A program made the position numbers and the translations under genes. The notes under the pieces are model-generated. The model saw only the letters and a list, made by a program, of their open reading frames with translations. It did not search any database and was not told the DNA's origin. From an uncultured Bacteroidales bacterium (GTDB taxonomy: Bacteria > Bacteroidota > Bacteroidia > Bacteroidales > UBA932): a DNA stretch of 41,409 nt. Positions 17,480 through 25,697 of the stretch are shown piece by piece. The stretch covers positions 1 through 41,409 of the forward strand of contig CALVDO010000020.1 of NCBI GenBank assembly GCA_944326355.1. Direction: 5' to 3'. Within the stretch, counting starts at the first letter, position 1; each line of letters starts with the position of its first letter.

Positions 17480-19924
17480 ATGGAAATAAAGATTTCAGAC
17501 GAACTTAGCGCAATCATCAGCTTCGCCAGAGAAGAGGCAATGAGGACAGGGAGTTACGGGATATCTCCCGACCACCTGTTTCTGGGAATAGCGAGACATT
17601 CCTCCAGCACGGCACACTCCATCCTCAGAAATCTGGACGCCGACATGGAGGACTTCAAGCTGTATATAGACAGGCACGTGTTCACCAACGAGCACATCCC
17701 CTACTCGGAGGCGGAGCATGTGACCTTTTCGAGAGGAGCACAGAACATCCTGAGCATCACCGTACTGGAAGCCACGAGGCTGAACTGCAGGGAGGCGTCG
17801 TCCCAGCACCTTCTCCTCGCGCTGTGCAGAAATACGGGAAGCTACGGGCAGGGGTATCTCAGAGACATAGGCATCGACTATGGAAGAATCATCTCATATA
17901 TGGAGAAGAATTCTCTTCTGGGAAAGACTGCTGAAGAGGAGCAGACTTCAGAGGAGACCGCCCGAGGAGGTGACCGGGAGGAGCAGAGGAGCCAGCTCGA
18001 GACATTCGGCACAGATCTGACGAAAGCCGCTGCGGAAGGCAGGCTCGACCCAGTGGAGGGCCGGGAAAAGGAGACGACGAGAGTAATGCAGATTCTCGGA
18101 CGCAGAAAGAAGAACAATCCGCTGCTCGTAGGCGATCCCGGTGTCGGGAAATCCGCCATAGTGGAAGGCATAGCCGCGAAAATAGCCTCCGGGGACGTGC
18201 CGGAATCATTGAAAGGCAAACGCATAATATCCCTTGACATAGCATCCGTAGTCGCCGGCACCAAGTACCGTGGAGATTTTGAGAAAAGGCTGAAGTCAAT
18301 CATACGTGAGCTTGTAAAGAACCCTGACGTCATCCTGTTCATAGACGAGGTCCACACCATCATAGGTGCCGGAGGCACGTCAGGAAGCCTCGACGCCGCC
18401 AATATGCTCAAACCGGCTCTGGCACGCGGAGAAATCAGGTGCATCGGAGCCACGACTCTAGATGAGTTCAGAAAGACGGTCGAAAAGGACGGAGCCCTCG
18501 ATCGCAGATTCCAGAAGGTCATCGTGGAGCCTACAGGCGTCAGGCAGACGATCAGCATCCTGATGAGGCTGAAAAACAGCTACGAAAAGCACCACAGGGT
18601 GAGATACGGCGCTGAAGCGGTCACCGCCTGCGTCAAACTGACGGAAAGATATGTTACGGACCGCTGCCTTCCGGACAAGGCCATCGACGCCCTTGACGAA
18701 GCAGGTTCGATGGTCAGGCTCAGGGCCGAGTCCGCAGCCCGCATGGCGGATGCAGGACACGCAGCGGACGGGACGGCGGCAGGATACGCAGCAAGCCATG
18801 AAGACAAGTCCTGCCCGTATGTGACCGCCGACGACGTGGCGTCCGTGGTGTCAGTCATGACCGGGATTCCGGTGACCAAAGTGGCCGAAAGCGAGGGCAA
18901 CCGGCTTCTCAGGATGCGGGACAGGCTGAAGGAGAGGATAATCGGACAGGACGAGGCCATCGACACCGTGGTAAACGCCATAAGACGCAACCGTGCAGGG
19001 CTGAAAGATCCCGACAGGCCGGTAGGCACCTTCCTTTTCATCGGTCCGACAGGAGTCGGCAAGACTCAGCTGGCCAAGTCTCTCGCAGAAAACCTCTTCG
19101 ACACTCCAGACAACCTCATCCGCATAGACATGAGCGAATACATGGAGAAGTTCACCGTATCGCGGCTGATAGGAGCGCCTCCAGGCTATGTAGGCTATGA
19201 AGAAGGCGGACAGCTCAGCGAGATGGTGCGGCGGAAACCGTATTCTGTCGTGCTGCTCGACGAGATAGAGAAGGCCCATCCGGACGTCTTCAACATACTG
19301 CTGCAGATACTCGACGAAGGCAGGCTCACGGACAGCACAGGACGGACTGTCAGCTTCAGAAACACGATTCTCATCATGACTTCCAACGCAGGAAGCCGTG
19401 AAATGAGCGAGTACGGGAACGGCCTCGGGTTCAGCACTTCCGGACGCGATACCGGGAAAAGCCGCAGAACTGTCTTCGAAAAGGCCGTCCGAAGAACCTT
19501 CCCGCCGGAATTCCTCAACCGCATAGATGCGCAGGTCCACTTCAGGCCTCTTGACAGGGAAGACATCGAAAGCATCATAGAGATCGAGCTGAAGAACCTC
19601 CGGCGCCGAATGGCAGACGAAGGGTACAGGCTCAACGTGTCTCCTGCGGCCAAGAAGCTCGTCGCAGAAGCCGGCTATGATCCGGGCTTCGGAGCCAGAC
19701 CGCTCAAGAGAGCCGTCCAGAAGCTCATAGAGGACCCCGTGTCTGAACTGATCATCTCAGAGAGAGCGGCAGGAATTCTCGCAGACGGAATAAGGATCAT
19801 CCGCATAGGCGTGTCCTCCGACCGCAAGAGCACGACAGCGTCCGTCTCAAGCCCGGAATCACGCTCAGGCGACGGAAACGTCGAGAAGCTCGAGATCCAT
19901 GTCCCTGATCATGTCGACAAGTGA
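17480..19924 (+). CDS. Clp AAA+ unfoldase, ClpC/ClpA type without a middle domain
   Basis: An 814-residue protein. An N-terminal Clp_N double repeat (about 1-145) is followed by AAA+ domain 1 with Walker A GDPGVGKS (about 218-225) and Walker B VILFIDEVHTI. A short Ala/Gly/Asp linker (about 415-448) leads to AAA+ domain 2 with GPTGVGKT (about 522-529), VVLLDEIEKAHPDVFN and the sensor region IIMTSNAGS. The C-terminal D2-small domain ends in FGARPLKRAVQKLIEDP. A loop YGNGLGFSTSG carries LGF, the tripeptide type used to dock on ClpP, so it probably feeds substrates to ClpP. The coiled-coil M domain and UVR motif of ClpC are absent. The ATG at 17480 has an AT-rich leader shared with gyrA. Confidence 0.9.
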   Translation: MEIKISDELSAIISFAREEAMRTGSYGISPDHLFLGIARHSSSTAHSILRNLDADMEDFKLYIDRHVFTNEHIPYSEAEHVTFSRGAQNILSITVLEATRLNCREASSQHLLLALCRNTGSYGQGYLRDIGIDYGRIISYMEKNSLLGKTAEEEQTSEETARGGDREEQRSQLETFGTDLTKAAAEGRLDPVEGREKETTRVMQILGRRKKNNPLLVGDPGVGKSAIVEGIAAKIASGDVPESLKGKRIISLDIASVVAGTKYRGDFEKRLKSIIRELVKNPDVILFIDEVHTIIGAGGTSGSLDAANMLKPALARGEIRCIGATTLDEFRKTVEKDGALDRRFQKVIVEPTGVRQTISILMRLKNSYEKHHRVRYGAEAVTACVKLTERYVTDRCLPDKAIDALDEAGSMVRLRAESAARMADAGHAADGTAAGYAASHEDKSCPYVTADDVASVVSVMTGIPVTKVAESEGNRLLRMRDRLKERIIGQDEAIDTVVNAIRRNRAGLKDPDRPVGTFLFIGPTGVGKTQLAKSLAENLFDTPDNLIRIDMSEYMEKFTVSRLIGAPPGYVGYEEGGQLSEMVRRKPYSVVLLDEIEKAHPDVFNILLQILDEGRLTDSTGRTVSFRNTILIMTSNAGSREMSEYGNGLGFSTSGRDTGKSRRTVFEKAVRRTFPPEFLNRIDAQVHFRPLDREDIESIIEIELKNLRRRMADEGYRLNVSPAAKKLVAEAGYDPGFGARPLKRAVQKLIEDPVSELIISERAAGILADGIRIIRIGVSSDRKSTTASVSSPESRSGDGNVEKLEIHVPDHVDK

Positions 19925-19990
19925 ATGAAATGAGATTTCCGATGAGATCAGACGTCCGAGGTAATCAATGTCGTAATTCATCTTTTTCAT
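19865..19990 (-). CDS. Possible small protein gene overlapping the clp end
   Basis: A 41-codon frame runs from ATG 19990-19988 to TGA 19867-19865. Residues begin MKKMNYDIDYLGRLISSEIS and end MDLELLDVSVA, an acidic helical-looking peptide. Twenty-two codons lie outside clp and the rest are antisense to its last codons. A TAnnTTTG box stands 40 bases before the start, which gives the reading frame some support. No family is recognised. It may be chance, because the frame matches the clp codon register. Confidence 0.35.
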   Translation of the reverse strand: MKKMNYDIDYLGRLISSEISFHSLVDMIRDMDLELLDVSVA

Positions 19991-20029
19991 GACTGTATGA
20001 CTTTAAATTGTTGTTTTCTGTTTATGATG

Positions 20030-20037
20030 CAAAAGTA
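20030..20037 (-). promoter_or_regulatory. Putative -7 box facing the clp end
   Basis: TACTTTTG on the minus strand fits TAnnTTTG. TTTG at 20055-20052 is too close and TTG at 20066-20064 too far to be standard -33 elements. It would drive the small antisense frame or an antisense RNA. Confidence 0.4.
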
Positions 20038-20099
20038 GCCTCTCGATGTACCAAACTACGGCACAAGTGATTTTTTAACGAAAAAAAGATTGAAAAAAT

Positions 20100-20762
20100 A
20101 TGATGAGACTCGTGATTTTTGACCTTGACGGGACGCTGATCAACACCATCGAAGACCTCGGCACGGCATGCAACCACGCTCTGAAGGAATGCGGCTGTCC
20201 AGAAAGACGGGCAGAGGAATACAACATGCTTGTCGGCAGAGGAATACGCAATCTTTTCATCGGGGCGCTCCCCGAAGACAAGAGGACGGAGGAGATGATA
20301 GACAGGATGCAGGGGCACTTCCTTTCCTATTATGAGCTGCACAAGTGCGACAAGACGAGACCGTACGAAGGGATCGACGCGCTCCTGGACAAACTGTCTG
20401 CCTGTGGAGTGAAGATGGGGGTGGCGTCCAACAAATATCAGGACGGGACGGAAAAGCTCGTCCGGCATTTCTTCGGCAGGCACGATTTCGTCAGAATCCT
20501 CGGCCAGAGGGAGGGCCAGCCCATCAAGCCGGACCCCGAGATAGTAACGGAGATCATGGATGCCGCCGGGATAACTGACAGGAACTCCGTGGCATACGTC
20601 GGAGATTCGGACGTGGACATGATGACCGGAAGAAACGCGGGAGTGAGAACGATTGGAGTGACATGGGGCTTCAGAACACGTGAGGAGCTTCTGTCCTGCT
20701 CGCCGTGGAAGCTCGTCGACTCCGCCGAAGAGCTCGGACGCATACTCATTGAGGGAAAGTGA
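20100..20762 (+). CDS. gph: HAD hydrolase, phosphoglycolate phosphatase-like
   Basis: A 220-residue cytoplasmic protein with all four HAD motifs: DLDGTL (nucleophile Asp8, acid Asp10), the serine motif GVASNK, Lys in KPDPE, and the Mg-binding GDSDVDM. The cap domain (about 15-80) is helical, as in subfamily I phosphoglycolate phosphatases. Substrate assignment is by similarity only; other small phosphates are possible. Two ATGs stand in tandem at 20100 and 20103. Confidence 0.85.
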   Translation: MMRLVIFDLDGTLINTIEDLGTACNHALKECGCPERRAEEYNMLVGRGIRNLFIGALPEDKRTEEMIDRMQGHFLSYYELHKCDKTRPYEGIDALLDKLSACGVKMGVASNKYQDGTEKLVRHFFGRHDFVRILGQREGQPIKPDPEIVTEIMDAAGITDRNSVAYVGDSDVDMMTGRNAGVRTIGVTWGFRTREELLSCSPWKLVDSAEELGRILIEGK

Positions 20763-20792
20763 GCCTGAGGTCCGCATGAGACTCCGGGCAAG

Positions 20793-20822
20793 ATTCGGAA
20801 CATAATCGTATTCGGAACATAA
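20793..20822. repeat. Two 13-bp direct repeats before the transporter gene
   Basis: ATTCGGAACATAA occurs at 20793-20805 and 20810-20822 (period 17), directly in front of the ATG at 20832. It may be a small duplication or a binding site. Confidence 0.6.
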
Positions 20823-20831
20823 CACATAATC

Positions 20832-22061
20832 ATGGAGAAAGAAAGAAGCATTGACAGACTTGCAAGGTACGTGATGATGACGGCAGGCGCAGCCGTCATA
20901 CTGGCGATCTGCTGGTTTTTCCGAGACGTCATCATCTATATCCTCGCCGCAAGCATCGTGGCGCTAATCGGGAAACCGCTCATGAACTTCTTCCTGTCGC
21001 TCAGGATAAAAGGGAAAGGACTTCCGGCGTGGCTATACGCGGCGCTGACCATAATCATCATACTGGGGTCATTCGTTCTCATAGTCACGATGCTCGTCCC
21101 GATAATCACCGGCATAGCGAAAGATGTCTCTATGGCAAATGTGGAAAGCGCGGCGATGTCCGTGGCGGCATCACTCAAGAGCCTGAACGAATTTCTGATG
21201 AACACATTTCCGAATCTCGGCAGTGACTTCAGGATAGAACGGGAGGTGGTAAAGAATCTGAAAGAGATCATCAACGTGTCGGAATTCTCAGCGCTGATCG
21301 GCTCGGCCGCGTCCTTCATAGCCAATTTCGGAGTAGGCCTCTTTGCGGTGGTATTCATCTCCTTCTTCTTTCTCAAGGACGGCAACCTCTTCGAGAACAT
21401 TCTCGCCGCTCTTGTCCCGGACAGGCATGAGCTGAACGTGCGGGCAGCATACAACGACATAATGCATCTGCTATCAAGATACTTCATCGGACTGATCGTT
21501 GAGATGGCCGGCGTAGCCCTCATTGATTTCCTCGGACTTATGTTCATCGCCAGGCTCGGATTCAACGCCTCGATAGGAATCGCCGTAATCTGCGGAGTGA
21601 TGAACATAATCCCATATTTAGGTCCGTGGCTCGGAGGTGCCATAGGTTCAGTGCTCGCCATAACGATAAGATACTTCTGCATGGGAGGCACAGGGCTTGA
21701 CGTCGGCTTCTGGGTGTTCGTACTCATACTTGTGGGCATATTCTGCGCCGCTCAGCTGATAGACAACTATATATTCCAGCCTATCGTCTACTCGAGCAGC
21801 ATCAAGGCCAACGTGCTTGAGATCTTCATAGTCCTGATGATGGCCGGCCATATCGGAGGCATCCTCGGCATGCTCGTAGCCATCCCGTGCTACACGGTGC
21901 TCAGGGTTATCGCGGGCAGATTCTTCGGTCACGTCAAGTTCGTGCGGAAGCTGATCGGCGAAACAGACGGAAAAACAGACGGAAGAGCCGACGGAAGAGC
22001 AGATGAAGGAGCAGATGAAGGAGCAGATGAAGCGAAACCGGATAAAACAGCAGATAAATGA
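20832..22061 (+). CDS. AI-2E family transporter (PerM/YdiK type)
   Basis: A 409-residue inner-membrane protein with about seven or eight hydrophobic segments. The first two are near residues 12-50, and another starts at LYAALTIIIILGSFVLIVTML. A soluble stretch with DFRIEREVVKNLKEI follows. The conserved C-terminal part includes GVMNIIPYLGPWLGG, an AI-2E/UPF0118 signature, and DNYIFQPIVYSSSIKANVL. Family members have been linked to AI-2 export and Na/H exchange, so the substrate is open. The last 32 residues form a 4-residue repeat rich in Asp, Gly, Ala and Lys. The stop overlaps the next ATG (ATGA). Confidence 0.88.
   Translation: MEKERSIDRLARYVMMTAGAAVILAICWFFRDVIIYILAASIVALIGKPLMNFFLSLRIKGKGLPAWLYAALTIIIILGSFVLIVTMLVPIITGIAKDVSMANVESAAMSVAASLKSLNEFLMNTFPNLGSDFRIEREVVKNLKEIINVSEFSALIGSAASFIANFGVGLFAVVFISFFFLKDGNLFENILAALVPDRHELNVRAAYNDIMHLLSRYFIGLIVEMAGVALIDFLGLMFIARLGFNASIGIAVICGVMNIIPYLGPWLGGAIGSVLAITIRYFCMGGTGLDVGFWVFVLILVGIFCAAQLIDNYIFQPIVYSSSIKANVLEIFIVLMMAGHIGGILGMLVAIPCYTVLRVIAGRFFGHVKFVRKLIGETDGKTDGRADGRADEGADEGADEAKPDKTADK
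21963..22058 (+). repeat. 12-nt minisatellite encoding a TDGK/ADEG-type tail
   Basis: Eight imperfect 12-base units encode TDGK, TDGR, ADGR, ADEG, ADEG, ADEA, KPDK and TADK. The middle units are nearly identical in DNA (GGAGCAGATGAA). Unit number could vary by slippage without breaking the frame. Confidence 0.75.
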
Positions 22062-23014
22062 AACGGATAATGATCATCATGGCGGCTGCAGCAGTTCTCT
22101 GCACAGGGCTGCCCTCACTGGCACAGGTGCCGGCAGGGCCTGACGCCACATACAAATACGCACAGAGAGACTCCTGCGAGCTGTTTCTGGACATCTACGA
22201 GCCGGATGAAAGGCTTGCAGGTTCAGGCGCAGATGCGAAGCCTACGATAATATTCATGTTCGGAGGAGGATTTATCGGAGGAGAGAGAGACACCCCGCAC
22301 GACAGGAAGTGGTTTAACGCAATGGCCGACAGGGGATACAGAGTTGTAAGCATCGATTACAGGCTCGGCCTCAAGGGCGCCGCCAAAGTCGGAGTCGCAC
22401 AGGTCAACCTTATTGACAACGCCATACACATGGCTGTCGATGACCTGTTCAGCGCAACCGTCTTTCTGATTGACAACGCGGAATCTCTCGGAATAGACCC
22501 CGACAATCTGGTGATAAGCGGCTCTTCAGCCGGAGCTATCAGCGTTCTTCAGGCAGAATACGAGCTATGCAACCGAAATCCGTGCGCCCAGGTGCTTCCT
22601 GAAGACTTCCGCTATGCGGGAGTGATGTCCTTTTCGGGCGCGATTCTCTCCAGAGAGGGGGCACTGGACTATGCCGAAAAGCCGTCTCCGGTCCTGCTCC
22701 TCCACGGTACCGCAGACAAGGTGGTCAACTACACGCAGATCCGTTTCTTCAATCTGGGATTCTTCGGCTCGAGCAGAATAGCGGACAGATTTTCCCGGCT
22801 CGGCTTCGAATATTGGATTCTCCGCTTTGCCGGTCGCGGTCATGAAATCGCCGGCTTCATGTACGAGACCATTGACAGTCAGATCTATTTTCTTGAGAAT
22901 GAGGTCATGACGCGCTCATGCAGGACAGTGGACGCGACAATATCAGATCCGACGCTTCCTTCAGGAGAAAACGCCAGCAGAAGCCGGAAAGAGCTGTATG
23001 GAGGCAGCGAATGA
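22058..23014 (+). CDS. Secreted alpha/beta hydrolase (carboxylesterase-like)
   Basis: A 318-residue protein with a signal peptide (MKRIMIIMAAAAVLCTGLPSLAQ). The esterase/lipase plan is visible: oxyanion motif FMFGGGFIGG, VVSIDYRLG, nucleophile Ser in ISGSSAGAIS, acid Asp in LHGTADKVV, and His in GRGHEIAG. It resembles the BD-FAE and carboxylesterase group that removes ester groups from polysaccharides or small esters; the substrate is unknown. It is coupled to the transporter by an ATGA overlap. The C-terminal 45 residues beyond the fold are polar and low in similarity to the family. Confidence 0.85.
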   Translation: MKRIMIIMAAAAVLCTGLPSLAQVPAGPDATYKYAQRDSCELFLDIYEPDERLAGSGADAKPTIIFMFGGGFIGGERDTPHDRKWFNAMADRGYRVVSIDYRLGLKGAAKVGVAQVNLIDNAIHMAVDDLFSATVFLIDNAESLGIDPDNLVISGSSAGAISVLQAEYELCNRNPCAQVLPEDFRYAGVMSFSGAILSREGALDYAEKPSPVLLLHGTADKVVNYTQIRFFNLGFFGSSRIADRFSRLGFEYWILRFAGRGHEIAGFMYETIDSQIYFLENEVMTRSCRTVDATISDPTLPSGENASRSRKELYGGSE

Positions 23015-23046
23015 CGTGTTCAGCCGGCGGCCGCATCCATACGGAT

Positions 23047-23952
23047 TCAGCCGATGACCGAAAGACGGTCGAGGGCCAGCTCAATCAGACTGCGGACTAC
23101 CGGCTTATAGTCAGTATTGCTGCTGTGAAGATACCTGTGGGCTATTATCGCACACACTGTTCCCGCATTATGGCCGAGATGGGCTGCTATGCCGGCTATG
23201 GCCGATCCCTCCATCTCGAAATTGGTTATCCTCTGCCCGTCATAAGAGAACGACTCGAACTTCTCAAGCATGTCCGGCATGGCAAGCGGCATCCTGAGCA
23301 CCCTTCCCTGAGGACCATAGAAGCCCGACGCCGATATTGTCATTCCGGGTATCGTGACACCGCTGAAGAGCTCGGTCATCCTGGCTCCGGCACGCACGAA
23401 ATACGGGTCAGGAAGATGCCTGTCCCAGCCGACATGCGCCTTGAACGCCTCCTCATAATCAGCAAGGGCGATCTCGTCGCGCCCGGCATACCAGTTCAGA
23501 AGGCCGTCGCATCCGACCGATATGCGCGAAAACACGAAAGAGCCGAGAGGCACATCCGGCTGTATCGCGCCTGAAGTGCCTATCCTGAGAATGTTGAGAG
23601 ACTTGCGCACGCTCTTCACCCGTCTCTCTGCAAAATCCACGTTTGCCAGAGCGTCGAGCTCATTCATGACGATATCTATATTGTCAGTTCCGATTCCGGT
23701 GGAAAGCACCGTCATCCTCACTCCACGGAACTTTCCGGTGACCGAGACGAATTCCCGGGACTGATGTCTGAACTCGATGTCCTGAAGATGCTCGGCAACC
23801 ATGTCCACCCTGCCGGGATCACCCACAAGGATGACGTTGTCTGCAAGTTCCTCAGGTCTGAGATGTATGTGGAAAGCGGATCCGTCCCCGTTGATTATCA
23901 GCTCGGATTCGGGGATTCTTTTGTCTGTGTCAGTCAGAGCGGCCATAAGCAT
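23047..23952 (-). CDS. Nucleoside phosphorylase (uridine phosphorylase-like)
   Basis: A 301-residue cytoplasmic enzyme of the PNP/UDP family that splits nucleosides with phosphate for salvage. Visible motifs are the phosphate-binding GDPGRVDMVAEHL, STGIGTDNIDIV, ILRIGTSGAIQPDV, and NFEMEGSAIAGIA, whose Glu contacts ribose. The subgroup is nearest to uridine phosphorylase, but base specificity cannot be read safely. ATGs occur at codons 1 and 3. It is convergent with the esterase gene and stands alone. Confidence 0.88.
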   Translation of the reverse strand: MLMAALTDTDKRIPESELIINGDGSAFHIHLRPEELADNVILVGDPGRVDMVAEHLQDIEFRHQSREFVSVTGKFRGVRMTVLSTGIGTDNIDIVMNELDALANVDFAERRVKSVRKSLNILRIGTSGAIQPDVPLGSFVFSRISVGCDGLLNWYAGRDEIALADYEEAFKAHVGWDRHLPDPYFVRAGARMTELFSGVTIPGMTISASGFYGPQGRVLRMPLAMPDMLEKFESFSYDGQRITNFEMEGSAIAGIAAHLGHNAGTVCAIIAHRYLHSSNTDYKPVVRSLIELALDRLSVIG

Positions 23953-23968
23953 AATATTAATTATTCTT

Positions 23969-23976
23969 CAAATATA
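23969..23976 (-). promoter_or_regulatory. Putative -7 box of the nucleoside phosphorylase gene
   Basis: TATATTTG on the minus strand, 16 bases before the ATG. No TTG is seen at standard spacing. Confidence 0.4.
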
Positions 23977-23997
23977 GTTTTTTATGTCAGATTTTCC

Positions 23998-24005
23998 TAT
24001 TTTTG
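23998..24005 (+). promoter_or_regulatory. Putative -7 box of the DUF4293 gene
   Basis: TATTTTTG on the plus strand, 48 bases before the ATG at 24054. The -33 region is T-rich without a clean TTG. Confidence 0.4.
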
Positions 24006-24053
24006 CCGGGCTGAATTCAAAAGTGAAACGAAATTAAGACCGAACTGAGCACC

Positions 24054-24491
24054 ATGTGGCAGAGAATACAGACACTGTACCTCGCGATATCGACGCTGCT
24101 GATCGCATCGCTTCTGATGTGCAACGTCGCTACCGTGATAGAACCGGGAGAAGTGCGCGAGCATGTGAAATACTATGAGAACATCGTATATCTCATATTC
24201 ATAATCACGATAATATCCGGCAACGGATTCACCCTATTCTCCTACAAGTCAAGAATCATGCAGATGAGGCTGAGCATCCTTGAAGCCATCATCATGACCG
24301 CCTTCCAGATATGGATAGGTGTGGACTTCTTCAGGATGAGACATGACCCCGCGTTCATCTTCTCATTCACGGCCATATTTCCGCTGATCGCCGCCATCCT
24401 CAATGTCATGGCAGCCCGCAGGATAGCCTTTGACGAGGCAATGGTCCAGTCCGCCTACAGACTTCGCGACTCCAAAGGCAGGAAGCGCTGA
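24054..24491 (+). CDS. DUF4293 family membrane protein
   Basis: A 145-residue protein with four hydrophobic segments, at about 8-28, 45-62, 75-92 and 103-122, ending in the family-like tail AARRIAFDEAMVQSAYRLRDS. DUF4293 is a small inner-membrane family largely confined to Bacteroidota, with no known function. It starts MWQRIQTLYL, typical of the family. It is convergent with the LytTR gene, whose stop is 40 bases away; no clear terminator lies between them. Confidence 0.82.
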   Translation: MWQRIQTLYLAISTLLIASLLMCNVATVIEPGEVREHVKYYENIVYLIFIITIISGNGFTLFSYKSRIMQMRLSILEAIIMTAFQIWIGVDFFRMRHDPAFIFSFTAIFPLIAAILNVMAARRIAFDEAMVQSAYRLRDSKGRKR

Positions 24492-24531
24492 AAGACAGGC
24501 CCATTCAGGATTCGCAATCAGCCATCGGGAT

Positions 24532-25494
24532 TCACTGCCTTCCCTCGGCTTCGCGATCTTCCGTTCTGACGGCATTCTCTGGCTGACTCTCTTCACGCAC
24601 CTGACGAACGCCGGAAAAACGCTCAACGACCGCATCGGAATAAGTCCTTGTGACCGAAATCGGAGGTATCCCGTTCTTGTCAAGATAAAGGAAATATCCC
24701 TCCGGCTCCTTTCTGAGAGTCTTGACCCTGTCGGCATTGACTATATACTTCCGGTTGCATCTGACGAGAGACGTGCCGCGGAAGCTTTCCTCAACAGTCT
24801 TTAGCCTGCACCGCAGCATATATGTCTTGAGAGCGCCGTCCATGTCGTCATACCACACCTTTATATAATTGTCATCCGATTCGATGTAGTAGAGGTCGGA
24901 GGAACGCACGGAAAGCTTCAGGGAGCCGCTGTTGTCAAAGAGTGAGATGAGAGAGTCGGCGGCCGGCTTTGCCGCGACTGCGCCATCCTGATCCGGAGTT
25001 TCCTGAGCAGCCTCCCTCGCGGCCACGGCGCAGTTCATGAGCCTGATTGTCCTCTCCTTTTCACTGATCATGAAATACATGGCCGACATGCTGTACGGAA
25101 TCAGAAGAGCCATGGAAGTATAGAGAAGAGACTTGAGGAAGACTCTCAGAGGAGGCAGCTCCGACGGCCGGACGACGTCAACAGTGACGAAGGTATAGAA
25201 CAGGCAGATGACGAGCACCTCACAGACACACCACAGGACATACTGCAGCCACGTCATGTCAAAGAGACGGCGAGTCTTGTACATCACGACGCGGCTTATT
25301 ATCAGGAAGAGAATCGAGATGGATATGAAGCCGGTGGTGAAGAGAAAGAAAACGGAATTTCCGAGGCGGAACCAGGCCGTATCAGAAAAAGGGATGTAGA
25401 GATTGAGAAATATCATCGCGAACAGCACCGCAAAAGTCAGCGTGCCTGTGAGCTGGTGCTTTTCAAGAAGATATTTCGGGAGTCTACGGGACAT
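24532..25494 (-). CDS. Membrane-anchored LytTR-family transcriptional regulator
   Basis: A 320-residue protein. Four hydrophobic segments lie near 17-35, 45-70, 84-106 and 120-142. A linker with heptad-like residues follows, then a LytTR DNA-binding domain at about 188-292, with DLYYIESDDNYIKVWY, LKTVEESFRGTSLVRCNRKYIVN and YFLYLDKNGIPPISVTRTYSD. There is no receiver or kinase domain, so the membrane part must act as sensor or bind a partner. The last 28 residues are charged and look disordered. It has its own consensus promoter, which is overlapped by repeats shared with the divergent fab cluster. Confidence 0.9.
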   Translation of the reverse strand: MSRRLPKYLLEKHQLTGTLTFAVLFAMIFLNLYIPFSDTAWFRLGNSVFFLFTTGFISISILFLIISRVVMYKTRRLFDMTWLQYVLWCVCEVLVICLFYTFVTVDVVRPSELPPLRVFLKSLLYTSMALLIPYSMSAMYFMISEKERTIRLMNCAVAAREAAQETPDQDGAVAAKPAADSLISLFDNSGSLKLSVRSSDLYYIESDDNYIKVWYDDMDGALKTYMLRCRLKTVEESFRGTSLVRCNRKYIVNADRVKTLRKEPEGYFLYLDKNGIPPISVTRTYSDAVVERFSGVRQVREESQPENAVRTEDREAEGRQ

Positions 25495-25508
25495 CTCTCT
25501 CTAAATTT

Positions 25509-25608
25509 CGATGCAAAGATACCAATTTCGCCACAAATATCAAAATTTCGCCACAATTACAGCACAAGTCACCCCAATCTGGCCACACCTCGAAAAAAAT
25601 CGCCACAA
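25509..25608. promoter_or_regulatory. Phased TCGCCACAA repeat array between the LytTR gene and fabH
   Basis: Exact TCGCCACAA copies stand at 25528-25536, 25548-25556 and 25600-25608. Degenerate ones are TCACCCCAA (25569-25577) and TGGCCACAC (25580-25588), with a weaker CGATGCAA at 25509-25516. The two left copies share 13 bp (AATTTCGCCACAA). Starts are 20, 21, 11 and 20 bp apart, so most lie on one face of the helix. LytTR proteins bind pairs of 9-bp direct repeats with about 12 bp between them, which matches this geometry. Confidence 0.7.
25514..25544 (-). promoter_or_regulatory. Promoter of the LytTR regulator
   Basis: TTTG (25544-25541), 19 bp, then TATCTTTG (25521-25514), an exact match to the Bacteroidota consensus. 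The start would be about 15 bases before the ATG. One array repeat (25528-25536) lies inside the spacer and another (25548-25556) lies just upstream. Confidence 0.75.
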
Positions 25609-25635
25609 TAATTTTAATTATCAGGAGAGAGAGAG

Positions 25636-25643
25636 TACTTTTG
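25636..25643 (+). promoter_or_regulatory. -7 box of the fab cluster
   Basis: TACTTTTG on the plus strand fits TAnnTTTG, 55 bases before the fabH ATG. The -33 position holds TTA within an AT run instead of TTG, so help from an activator bound to the nearby repeat array is plausible. Confidence 0.6.
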
Positions 25644-25645
25644 TC

Positions 25646-25662
25646 CGGTTTTCAGAAAACCG
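25646..25662 (+). other. Palindrome at the predicted fab transcription start
   Basis: CGGTTTTCAGAAAACCG is a perfect 7-bp inverted repeat with a 3-base centre. It lies at or just after the likely start site, so it could be a repressor operator or a short 5' mRNA hairpin. Confidence 0.5.
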
Positions 25663-25697
25663 TCAGAAAAAATCACAACAATAATTAACGGACTGGA

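Noticed and set aside
20022..20825. 267-codon minus-strand frame opposite gph
   Set aside because: It covers gph, which has all HAD motifs, and has no supporting start or domain of its own.
25509..25608. CRISPR-like reading of the TCGCCACAA repeats
   Set aside because: The repeats are only 9-13 bp with 8-12 bp gaps and no cas genes are present; binding sites explain them better.
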